From contig JBHJNL010000039.1 of NCBI GenBank assembly GCA_050330855.1, positions 62,001-126,000 of the forward strand: a stretch of DNA of 64,000 nt, written 5' to 3'. The notes under the pieces are model-generated. The model saw only the letters and a list, made by a program, of their open reading frames with translations. It made no database searches and was not told where the DNA came from. The translations under genes and the position numbers were made by a program. This DNA comes from RCC1774 sp050330855. Lineage in GTDB: Bacteria > Cyanobacteriota > Cyanobacteriia > Thermosynechococcales > Thermosynechococcaceae. Below are positions 26,215 through 34,550 of this stretch, in pieces; within the stretch, counting starts at the first letter, position 1, and every line of letters begins with the position of its first letter.

Positions 26215-26988
26215 GTGGTCTGGAGAGCGACTGTTCATTCTGCCATAGGAACCCGTCACGTCCAAAGGGGATTGCCTTGCCAAGACTTTGGATCCTATCT
26301 GATTCGAGATTCAAGCATTATTGGTGCGGTTGCCGATGGGGCCGGTAGCGCCCAACATTCTGACATTGGTGCCCAATTGGCGGTCAAAACCGTCCTAGGA
26401 AGCCTTGAACAGTGGCTCAGTGGGCAGTTGTCTTTAGAGCCACCGGTCACGGAAGCACAAATGCAACCTGTGTTTGCAGAAGCGCTTCAAGCTGCGATCG
26501 CAATTCTGCAGCAAGAGGCCGAAGCTGGTGGCTACGAGCTGCGAGAGTTAGGATGTACATTATTGACGTTTATTGCGACCCCTAACTGGATTGCAGCGAT
26601 GCAGATCGGAGACGGTTTTATTGTGGTCAAAGCGGCAGAGACAGAACCCTACCAGCTTTTATTCGAGCCTGAGAAGGGGGAATACATTAATGAGACCCTG
26701 TTCATCACCTCAGCACCCGCTCTAGAATCGATGCAGGTGGCCGTCAAAGTGGGTGAGCAGCCGCTGGTTTGTGCCGCCACCGATGGCCTAGAAAAAGTTG
26801 CCATCCGTTTCCAAGACTGGCAGCCCCATCCCCCCTTTTTTGCCCCTTTTCTATCCTGTCTCGAAACCCTTGATGATCCTGCCGAGCGCCAGGTCTATTT
26901 AGAAACGTTTCTCAACTCTGATCGCCTCAATGCCAAAACAGATGACGATAAGACATTGCTGATGTGTCTGTGTGAGCAAATCCCATGA
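26215..26988 (+). CDS. PP2C-type Ser/Thr phosphatase of the TerY-P triad
   Basis: A 257-residue PP2C_2-type phosphatase. Start GTG at 26215, chosen because an AAAGGAG ribosome site lies 7 bases upstream. It opens with VHSAIGTRHVQRGLPCQDF, the hallmark N-terminus of triad phosphatases, then AVADGAGSAQHSD (metal-binding Asp), LGCTLLTFIA, MQIGDGFIVV, AATDGLEKVA and DDDKTLLMCL. All acidic metal ligands appear present. Its TGA stop overlaps the ATG of the kinase gene (ATGA, 26985-26988), so phosphatase and kinase are translationally coupled and presumably act on the same substrates with opposite effect. Confidence 0.88.
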   Translation: MVWRATVHSAIGTRHVQRGLPCQDFGSYLIRDSSIIGAVADGAGSAQHSDIGAQLAVKTVLGSLEQWLSGQLSLEPPVTEAQMQPVFAEALQAAIAILQQEAEAGGYELRELGCTLLTFIATPNWIAAMQIGDGFIVVKAAETEPYQLLFEPEKGEYINETLFITSAPALESMQVAVKVGEQPLVCAATDGLEKVAIRFQDWQPHPPFFAPFLSCLETLDDPAERQVYLETFLNSDRLNAKTDDDKTLLMCLCEQIP

Positions 26989-29297
26989 CGGTGCTGCTGC
27001 AGATGATTGCCGGTCAATCGATCCGATTGACGAAGCAAATTGCCAGCAGCGGTGAGGGGACCGTCTGGAAAACCAGTCGAGCAGGCTATCTCGCCAAGCT
27101 TTACCATACCGCGACCCCCGATCGCATTGAGAAACTGCAGGTGATGGTGGCCCATCCGCCCCGTGACCCGATGGTGGGGCGCGACCATATTACCTTCGCT
27201 TGGCCCCAAGATTTACTCCAAGATGCTCAAGGGCAATGCTTAGGGTTTCTGATGCCAGAGGTAGACGAGAGCGTTAAGCTTTCTACTATTTATAATGCCA
27301 AGCTGCGGAGCCGGAGCGCGCCAAGATTTAACTGGTATTACCTGCACACAACGGCGCTTAATATTGCCTTAGCAATGCAGTCCCTCCACCAAGAAGGCTA
27401 TGTGGTGGGGGATGTCAAGCCTCAAAATATTTTGGTTAATAGCCAAGCGTTGGTTTCAGTGATTGACACCGATTCTTTTCAAGTCCGCGATCCCTATACG
27501 CGCACGATCTATCGATGTCTGGTGGGTTCGGAAGGTTTTACCCCCGCAGAGCTACTGGGCCAGGATTTAGCCGATCTCGATCAAACGGAGATTCATGATC
27601 GATTCCGGTTGGCTGCCATTATTTATCTATTGCTGTTTGGGGATCAGCCTTTCAAAGGCCGCTGGATTGGCACGGGCGACTCGCCCCAACCGTCGGAGTT
27701 AATCAAGGCGGGACATTGGCCCTTTGGCAAGGGTAGCTTAATTCAGCCCGGTCCCCATACGATTCCGCTGTCGATTATTCACCCTGAATTGCAGTCCTGC
27801 TTTCAGCGTTGTTTCTCGAAGGGGCATCGTCAGCCTCAAGAACGGCCATCGGCTGGGGATTGGGTCAAGGCTCTCAAGTTGGCGCGGGCTGAACTGGCTA
27901 CCTGCCATTTAGAGGTAAATCATATCTATAGTCGTAGCTATGGACGCTGCTATTGGTGCGATCGCAAAACTAAATTAAACATCGATATTTTCAGTCCATT
28001 ACCACAACCGAAACGCAAACCAACCGGCAAGCCGAAGCCGTCCCTGCGTCCCCCAGTCACAACGTTGCCAAGACAGCAAATCTGGCGACACCCAGGAAAG
28101 CAGCCGGTGCGTCGCACCCTGCTGGAGCGATGGGCACCCTCTAAAACAACCCTTGGGGGGCTGCTTTGTCTATCGAGCTTGGCTGGTTTGGCGCTGCTGG
28201 TCTTCCCAGATCTTCGTCCCGTACCTCAAGCGTTAGAACGCTCACTCGATCAAAAACTGACCCTTGCCTTTCAACGACTAGCCAGCACCTTTAGTGACTC
28301 GAATGCTGATTCTAGACAGACACCGGCCGCTCTGAAAAAGCCACTCCTGAAAGGTCACGGAGATAGCATCACAACGCTAGCAATTAGCCCTAACGGCCAG
28401 CTTTTAGTCAGCGGTAGCCGCGACTTTACCCTCAAGGTTTGGGCTTTATCAACCGGACAGCTTTTGCGAACGTTCTCAGAACATTACGAGCCGATCACCT
28501 CTGTACAGTTTGCTAATCAGGGGAAAACCCTAATTAGTCGAGGGGTTAGCGGCAAGGTTTTACTTTGGGATGTCGGGACCGGAAAAGTCTTAGATCAGCT
28601 TGAAGCTGACCCGAACGCTGAGGCTGACGAGAATCCTCAAAAAAGTAGCGTCTCTACATCAACCTTAAATACAGGGGGCACCCTCTTAGCCAGCCATACC
28701 TGGGATGGCAATATCATGCTTAGAGACCTGCGAACCAACGAGGTTCGGCAGATTGATGTCGAGTCAGTGTCGGCTCAACAGGCCATTGCGATCACGCCTG
28801 ATGCCCAGACCTTAGTGAGCAGTACCATCGATGGGCAAATTAAACTGTGGGATATTCCCACCGGCAAATTTGAGCGGAGCTTTCCTAAATTTGATGACTG
28901 GGATGCCATTAAGGCGATGCAGTTGACGAGCAGCCTGAGCGTTAGCAATGACGGGACTCGGCTCGCGAGTGGAGGGTGGGGGGGGGATATTCATCTGTGG
29001 AATATGCAAACCGGCCAGTTGATGAAAGTTCTAACCGGGCATTATCAAACCATTTCAGCGTTGGCTTTTAGTGCAGATAACAAATTCTTAGCCAGCGGAG
29101 GCGGGGATCGCATCATCAAAGTTTGGCGTACCCAAGATGGTCAACTTCTGCATACTCTCGAAGGGCACCAAGGAGATATCTCTGCATTGAGCATGAGTCC
29201 CGATGGTCAATTTCTGATTAGCGGCAGCAATGATCACACCATCAGAATCTGGCAGCTCGCCACCGGACAACTGCTGCGCATATTGGGTAAGACCTAG
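26985..29297 (+). CDS. Membrane Ser/Thr kinase with zinc ribbon and seven-blade WD40 propeller
   Basis: A 770-residue fusion. Kinase domain about 10-290: glycine-rich SSGEGTVWK, Lys38 in AKLY, catalytic loop VVGDVKPQNILV with Asp143 (the usual HRD is V-G-D), and DTD at 161-163 in place of DFG. A zinc ribbon follows with Cys307, His313, Cys322 and Cys325, the mark of TerY-P kinases. Then a basic Pro/Lys-rich linker, one membrane helix (about 390-410), and a C-terminal WD40 region (about 450-770). The WD40 region has seven recognisable blades ending LKVWAL, VLLWDV, IMLRDL, IKLWDI, IHLWNM, IKVWRT and IRIWQL. The propeller would lie across the membrane from the kinase, a receptor-like layout. Confidence 0.85.
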   Translation: MTVLLQMIAGQSIRLTKQIASSGEGTVWKTSRAGYLAKLYHTATPDRIEKLQVMVAHPPRDPMVGRDHITFAWPQDLLQDAQGQCLGFLMPEVDESVKLSTIYNAKLRSRSAPRFNWYYLHTTALNIALAMQSLHQEGYVVGDVKPQNILVNSQALVSVIDTDSFQVRDPYTRTIYRCLVGSEGFTPAELLGQDLADLDQTEIHDRFRLAAIIYLLLFGDQPFKGRWIGTGDSPQPSELIKAGHWPFGKGSLIQPGPHTIPLSIIHPELQSCFQRCFSKGHRQPQERPSAGDWVKALKLARAELATCHLEVNHIYSRSYGRCYWCDRKTKLNIDIFSPLPQPKRKPTGKPKPSLRPPVTTLPRQQIWRHPGKQPVRRTLLERWAPSKTTLGGLLCLSSLAGLALLVFPDLRPVPQALERSLDQKLTLAFQRLASTFSDSNADSRQTPAALKKPLLKGHGDSITTLAISPNGQLLVSGSRDFTLKVWALSTGQLLRTFSEHYEPITSVQFANQGKTLISRGVSGKVLLWDVGTGKVLDQLEADPNAEADENPQKSSVSTSTLNTGGTLLASHTWDGNIMLRDLRTNEVRQIDVESVSAQQAIAITPDAQTLVSSTIDGQIKLWDIPTGKFERSFPKFDDWDAIKAMQLTSSLSVSNDGTRLASGGWGGDIHLWNMQTGQLMKVLTGHYQTISALAFSADNKFLASGGGDRIIKVWRTQDGQLLHTLEGHQGDISALSMSPDGQFLISGSNDHTIRIWQLATGQLLRILGKT

Positions 29298-29362
29298 AAG
29301 AGATTGATCCTAGACAATGCCATTGCGATCGCAAAACCTATTCTTTGTTTTGACTTCTACCC

Positions 29363-30394
29363 ATGTCTGCATCATCCTCTCCATCTGCCCTCTATCGCAT
29401 CCTTGACGCCAACCTTGATCGCGCCAGAGAAGGGATTCGCGTCATCGAAGAATGGTGCCGTTTTGGACTCGAAAATCAGGAGCTTGCCAACCTGTGCAAG
29501 CATCTGCGCCATGAGCTGGCCCAGCTTCACCAGCCTCTCTTTCGACAATCCCGTGACACGCCTAACGATCTAGGCACTCAGCTCACCCATACTCAAGAGC
29601 AGTCTCGAACGAGCATTGACCACATCATTGTGGCTAACCTAGCGCGAGTGCAGGAGTCCTTAAGGGTACTCGAAGAATATAGTAAGCTGCACGACCCTGC
29701 GATGGCAGCAGCCTGTAAGCAGATTCGATATCAAGTCTATACGCTCGAAAGTCGTCTCAACGAGACTCCGTCCAGCCAGCGACCTTTACCGGCCCTGTAT
29801 CTGGTCACCTCACCCAGTAAATCGCTGATCCCAACTGTGGAAGCAGCCCTGAAGGGTGGTTTGAGGCTGGTACAGCACCGTGATAAGACATCTCCTGATC
29901 ACCAGCGTTTAGAAACGGCTCGGCAACTTTGTCAACTTTGCCACCAACATAACGCCATATTTATCGTCAATGACCGGGTAGACATTGCCCTTGCCGTCCA
30001 TGCCGATGGGGTTCACCTAGGCCAACAGGATATTCCGATGGATTTAGCCCGCCACATTTTGGGGCCTGGCAAACTGGTAGGGCGCTCCACCACCAACCCC
30101 GATGAGATGGAGCGAGCCATCGCCGAGAACGCTGATTATATCGGGGTGGGGCCGGTGTTTGCGACTCCGACAAAGGCCGATAAAGCCCCCGTGGGTTTTG
30201 ACTACGTTAAATATGCAGCTCACCATGCGCCCATGCCCTGGTACGCCATCGGCGGTATTGATGAACAAAATATCGGGGACGTGATCCATGCCGGAGCCAA
30301 GGGCACTGCCGTTGTACGGGCCATTATGCAAGCATCAGACCCGACTCAAGCAACCCAGGCGCTGCTGCGGCACTTTGCTTCTTTGACCCTATAA
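29363..30394 (+). CDS. thiE: Thiamine phosphate synthase with N-terminal ThiD2-like domain
   Basis: Joins the pyrimidine and thiazole phosphates to make thiamine monophosphate. The 343-residue product has the cyanobacterial extended form. Residues about 1-135 form a helical ThiD2-like domain (YRILDANLDRAREGIRVIEEWCRF, SIDHIIVANLARVQESLRVLEEY). The TIM-barrel synthase follows, with LYLVTSPS, GGLRLVQHRDKTSPD, FIVNDRVDIALAVHADGVHLGQQDIP, VGRSTTNPDEMERA, ADYIGVGPVFATPTK and WYAIGGI. These carry the diphosphate-binding Arg/Lys and Ser/Thr. No TPP riboswitch is seen in the 65-base gap upstream. Same direction as the triad but probably separate. Confidence 0.93.
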   Translation: MSASSSPSALYRILDANLDRAREGIRVIEEWCRFGLENQELANLCKHLRHELAQLHQPLFRQSRDTPNDLGTQLTHTQEQSRTSIDHIIVANLARVQESLRVLEEYSKLHDPAMAAACKQIRYQVYTLESRLNETPSSQRPLPALYLVTSPSKSLIPTVEAALKGGLRLVQHRDKTSPDHQRLETARQLCQLCHQHNAIFIVNDRVDIALAVHADGVHLGQQDIPMDLARHILGPGKLVGRSTTNPDEMERAIAENADYIGVGPVFATPTKADKAPVGFDYVKYAAHHAPMPWYAIGGIDEQNIGDVIHAGAKGTAVVRAIMQASDPTQATQALLRHFASLTL

Positions 30395-30404
30395 AGGATG
30401 AACC

Positions 30405-30447
30405 GCGAAAAAACAGCCTCGGACATCATCAGAAGGTGTTCGAGGCT
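30405..30447 (-). terminator. Intrinsic terminator of the rpoB-rpoC1-rpoC2 operon
   Basis: Stem 30415-30427 with 30435-30447 (13 positions, with two G-T pairs) and a 7-base loop. On the minus strand the stem is followed by GTTTTTTCG, a U tract, so it ends transcription coming from rpoC2. The other side has no T run. Confidence 0.8.
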
Positions 30448-30543
30448 AGAAAATATAGCAATACCTGGCTGAGTTAGGACAACCTTTCTTGCGCTGGAAT
30501 TGTTTTCAGCTCTATTGGTGTGTGTACCGCCATAACAGCAGAT

Positions 30544-33500
30544 TTAATCGTCTGACTTTTCCGCCGCTAGTCGATCAGCAACCTGATCATCAATCAGAGC
30601 ATAGTCATCCGTTAGGCTCGCGTCTACTCCTTTCTTAGAACGAGAACGGCCGCTGGTATCAGAGACTAAACCATCGCCTGGCTTCGGATAAGTGTCTGGA
30701 TCTGCTAGTACCTGTCCATAACTACGTGCTGTTTGATCGTCGATCACATCTGTCTCACCGGTAAAGGCAGACCCATCATACATAGGCTCTAATTCACCAC
30801 CGTCTTCGTAGGTATTGAAACCTGTACCGGCTGGAATTAGACGACCAATAATCACGTTCTCCTTCAGACCCCGGAGCCAATCAGACTTGCCTTGAATCGC
30901 AGCCTCGGTAAGCACCCGTGTTGTTTCCTGGAAACTTGCGGCTGAAATGAAGCTATCGGTATTCAGAGATGCCTTCGTGATACCCAGCAGCACTGGCGTA
31001 TAGTCGGCAGGTGCGCCCCCGGTAATCGACATCGCCTCGTTGACCTGTTCAACCTGATAAAGGTCGATCAGCTCTCCCGGTAGCATGGTGGTATCGCCGC
31101 CATCGTCAATCCGAACTTTAGAAGACATCTGGCGAACCACAACTTCAATGTGCTTATCCGAAATATCAATCCCCTGGGATTGGTATACAGATTGAACACC
31201 ATCCACCAAAAAGGTTTGGACTTTTTGCAAGCTGATCAGTGCTGCCTCATAGGTGCCCTTTGATTCCTTATGGAGTTTGAAGTGAATCTCTAAAATGTCG
31301 TGGGGATTGATGGGACCATCGGTGATCGGTTCGCCTGCTTTAACGAATTGACCATCGTTAATGAAAGGGTTCTGACCTGGACCAATGGGATAATCCGTAA
31401 TGGTGCCATCGTCTTCAACGACCTTGATCTCGATGCTGTCATCGTCGTTGTAGACCACTTGGCCTGTCCCTGGACGTTGACAGAGTATACACATCTCTTT
31501 AGGCTTACGAGCCTCGAGGAGTTCTTCAATTCGAGGTAGACCCTGAATAATATCTCCCGTTTTGGTTCGTTCAAAAACAAGGAGCGCTAGGTTGTCTCCC
31601 CGCTGAACCAAATCGCTATCGTCGATTTGCAGCACGGCCCCCGGTGAGACGAGGTAAGGGCGTGCAATTCGCAATACGACCTGCTTATCTTTGATCTGCA
31701 TGGCCTGACAGGAGTCAGTCGCTTCGATGCCAGGGGCAATTTCATCCCCTGCCCGGAGCAGAGCGCCTTCTTTGACGGATGGCGTTTTGCCGTCAAGATC
31801 AAGGGTGATCAGATCAGCATCCGTGATTACCAATAGGCGACGAATGGCTTCACCGTCGCCGCGAATCCCTTGGACTTCACCGCCCTGCTTCGCTTTGATC
31901 TCAGTTCGAGCAACGACCGCACCGGGCTTGATGTGCTGACCTGCTTCCACCAAGAGGCGAGTATGGGTGCTTCCTTGGGTTTGATCCGCTGCGATATCAC
32001 GACGAATCACTAGGGTTTCTAGAATAACAAGCTGCAGGCGTTCTAGCTCAGGATCTTTTGGATCCGGAATCACTTCGATGTCTGCTGCCAGTTGCGGCCC
32101 TTCGGCGTCAATATTAAGCACGAGCTGAGTCTTGAGCAGATCAACTCCATTCACTGACTTGACGCGTTCCCCATCTTTGTAGGGAAGGCGCTGCAGTGCT
32201 TGAAGTTGAATCGAACGCCCCGACTCATTGATAGACTTTTGAGACGGAATGCCGGGTTCATCAGGAACCGTAAACTCAACGACAGGCCGTAGCAGGACCG
32301 CATCTCCTTCTGGGGTCTCAACGCACTCGATATAACGAAGTTCGTCAATGGTGACCCCAGGGATGATGGTGTCACCAGGATTTGCAATGGTTTCATGCTT
32401 AGCCTTGGCGGCATCTGGGTCGTCGACGAGGTGCAGATCACCGGGCTTGATCAGAACCTCCCGCAAAATGTCATTCTTCTGGGTAATCTCAACGACGCCG
32501 CTGCTTTGACAGAAGATGTCTTTGACAACTTCTGTACCGCCTTCAATATACTGGCCGTCTTCTACCAGCAATAGCGAGATGTCTTTGTTGACTTCGTGAG
32601 CCTCTTCAGGAATCCACAGCAGGGTGCCTCCTTTCGTGACTTCAAGGCCTTGCTTAGATTTTCCGCTGCGCTTGGCGACTTCGACCCCGGCATATTTGAT
32701 GATGCCGCCGGTATTGGTATGGTAGGTATCGTCAATCAGTTCGGCGACAACTTGATTATTGAGCACTTTAGAGCCGGGGGTTGCCCGCAACATAAAGCTC
32801 TGATTTTTACGGGCTTCAATAATGTACTGCTCACGGCCTTGGTGGGCATCAAGAATGACCTTAGCATGGTCTAAAACGACCGATGCTGTGATCATTTCAA
32901 CCTCACGGCCCCCTTTGCCTTCAACCTGTTCAGGCAGGCGGACAATGCCACCGTGTTCAGTCATTAGCTTGGTTTCGGCTAAGACATCTTCTGCAGAGAT
33001 GCGATCGCCATTCTTAACCGTGGGCTCAGCACTAGGCGGTAGGTTATAGACTTCACCTGAGAGTACCCAAATCAGACCACCACGAGGGGCAATTCGAGTG
33101 GTATTGCCCTGGCGATCGTGCTTCTCTTCAGGCACAAGATTAAAGAAGGTCGCCTGTCCTGCAAGGTCAGAGGTGACATCCTTAGTGGCTTTCTCTGTTG
33201 TTTTCTGGATATTTCGACCCGTGATTGCCACCTCGGCCAGCATCTTGCCTGCGGTGACAGATGCGCCATCTTGGAACAGCAGCGTAGACCCCTGCGTGAT
33301 ATCAAAGGTTTTTTTCTTACTCTTTCCTTCGATGGTTAGCTTGGTACTGGTTTCCGCCGTGAGCGCATCTTCTCCATGACGCGTACGGTAGGCGCGGCTC
33401 TTCAACTGCTTGGGATACTTGATCACACCGTCAAAGGGCGCACGGATCTGGCTGGCGACCTCTGCCGTGAAGACGCCCCCAGTGTGGAAGGTCCGCATTG

Positions 33501-34533
33501 TAAGCTGGGTGCCCGGTTCACCAATAGACTGGGCTGCGATGATGCCCACCGCTTCGCCAACGTCAACTAAGTGAGCATGGGCCAAACTCCAGCCATAGCA
33601 ACATTGGCACACAGAACGCGCCGCTTCACAAGTGAGGGGCGATCGCACAATCACCTCATTCACCTTGGCCGCCCCAATGATTCTTGCAGTGGCTTCAGAG
33701 ATAGCGCCGTTCTTCTCGACGATCACTTCGCCTGTTTCAGGATGAATGACTTCTTCTAATACCACTCGACCCAGGAGACGATCCTGGAGCGGGATCAAAA
33801 CGCGCTCTCCGTCTGTCATGCTCGTCACCGAGACGCCGCGCTCAGTACCGCAATCGGCTTCTCGAATGATCACATCCTGAGAGACATCGACTAGACGGCG
33901 AGTCAGATAGCCAGAGTCTGCCGTTCGTAGGGCCGTGTCAACCAAACCCTTACGAGCGCCGTAGGACGAAATGATATATTCAGTAACCGTCAATCCTTCT
34001 CGGAAGTTAGTCTTAATGGGCAAGGCGATAATCTCACCCTGCGGATCAGCCATGAGACCCCGCATCCCCACAAGCTGGCGGACCTGAGACAGATTACCCC
34101 TGGCTCCAGAAAAGGCCATCATGTAGACCGAGTTAAGGGGGTTGTTCAATTTGAAATTGCGAACCACTTCGTCCTTGAGTTCTTCACTAGTCCCGTTCCA
34201 GGTATCGATGACCTTCTGGAAGCGCTCTACCTCAGTGATTTCACCGCGCGTATATCGATCTTCGGTGGTCCGAATTTCTTCCTCTGCCGTTTCTAAAAGC
34301 TGCCGTTTGATCGGCGGAATCTGAAGGTCATCCACGCTAATGGAAACCCCTGCACGAGTTGCGAACCGGAAGCCTAGATCTTTAAGATGGTCCGCCATTT
34401 CTGCGGTACGAGCGGTGCCGTAATGCGTAAACGACCAGTGGACTAACTTTTTCAAGCCCCCCTTGTTGACCACTTTATTCGTAAATACGGGAGGTAATTT
34501 CTCCCGCGTTGCTTGAGTTGCTTGCTCTGCCAT
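30544..34533 (-). CDS. rpoC2: RNA polymerase beta-double-prime (beta') C-terminal subunit
   Basis: A 1329-residue subunit equal to the C-terminal part of beta-prime, separate in cyanobacteria and plastids. Near the N-terminus are the trigger-loop region (GARGNLSQVRQLVGMRGLMADPQGEI) and the zinc site made of Cys in ADCGTERGVSV (about 227) and CEAARSVCQCCYG (about 301-313). IIAAQSIGEPGTQLTMRTFHTGG follows. The long middle (about 345-970) is the large lineage-specific insertion, built of sandwich-barrel repeats. The C-terminus has QMSSKVRIDDGGDTTMLPGELI, SFISAASFQETTRVLTEAAI and GLKENVIIGRLIPAGTG. It starts 17 bases after rpoC1 and ends in a hairpin terminator. Confidence 0.97.
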   Translation of the reverse strand: MAEQATQATREKLPPVFTNKVVNKGGLKKLVHWSFTHYGTARTAEMADHLKDLGFRFATRAGVSISVDDLQIPPIKRQLLETAEEEIRTTEDRYTRGEITEVERFQKVIDTWNGTSEELKDEVVRNFKLNNPLNSVYMMAFSGARGNLSQVRQLVGMRGLMADPQGEIIALPIKTNFREGLTVTEYIISSYGARKGLVDTALRTADSGYLTRRLVDVSQDVIIREADCGTERGVSVTSMTDGERVLIPLQDRLLGRVVLEEVIHPETGEVIVEKNGAISEATARIIGAAKVNEVIVRSPLTCEAARSVCQCCYGWSLAHAHLVDVGEAVGIIAAQSIGEPGTQLTMRTFHTGGVFTAEVASQIRAPFDGVIKYPKQLKSRAYRTRHGEDALTAETSTKLTIEGKSKKKTFDITQGSTLLFQDGASVTAGKMLAEVAITGRNIQKTTEKATKDVTSDLAGQATFFNLVPEEKHDRQGNTTRIAPRGGLIWVLSGEVYNLPPSAEPTVKNGDRISAEDVLAETKLMTEHGGIVRLPEQVEGKGGREVEMITASVVLDHAKVILDAHQGREQYIIEARKNQSFMLRATPGSKVLNNQVVAELIDDTYHTNTGGIIKYAGVEVAKRSGKSKQGLEVTKGGTLLWIPEEAHEVNKDISLLLVEDGQYIEGGTEVVKDIFCQSSGVVEITQKNDILREVLIKPGDLHLVDDPDAAKAKHETIANPGDTIIPGVTIDELRYIECVETPEGDAVLLRPVVEFTVPDEPGIPSQKSINESGRSIQLQALQRLPYKDGERVKSVNGVDLLKTQLVLNIDAEGPQLAADIEVIPDPKDPELERLQLVILETLVIRRDIAADQTQGSTHTRLLVEAGQHIKPGAVVARTEIKAKQGGEVQGIRGDGEAIRRLLVITDADLITLDLDGKTPSVKEGALLRAGDEIAPGIEATDSCQAMQIKDKQVVLRIARPYLVSPGAVLQIDDSDLVQRGDNLALLVFERTKTGDIIQGLPRIEELLEARKPKEMCILCQRPGTGQVVYNDDDSIEIKVVEDDGTITDYPIGPGQNPFINDGQFVKAGEPITDGPINPHDILEIHFKLHKESKGTYEAALISLQKVQTFLVDGVQSVYQSQGIDISDKHIEVVVRQMSSKVRIDDGGDTTMLPGELIDLYQVEQVNEAMSITGGAPADYTPVLLGITKASLNTDSFISAASFQETTRVLTEAAIQGKSDWLRGLKENVIIGRLIPAGTGFNTYEDGGELEPMYDGSAFTGETDVIDDQTARSYGQVLADPDTYPKPGDGLVSDTSGRSRSKKGVDASLTDDYALIDDQVADRLAAEKSDD

Positions 34534-34550
34534 AACTGTGCGCCTCTACC

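Noticed and set aside
25479..29297. A full tellurite-resistance operon
   Set aside because: Only the TerY-P signalling part is present; no TerC, TerD, TerZ or TerB-like genes are seen.
29298..29362. TPP riboswitch before thiE
   Set aside because: The gap is only 65 bases and lacks the conserved CUGAGA and related loops.
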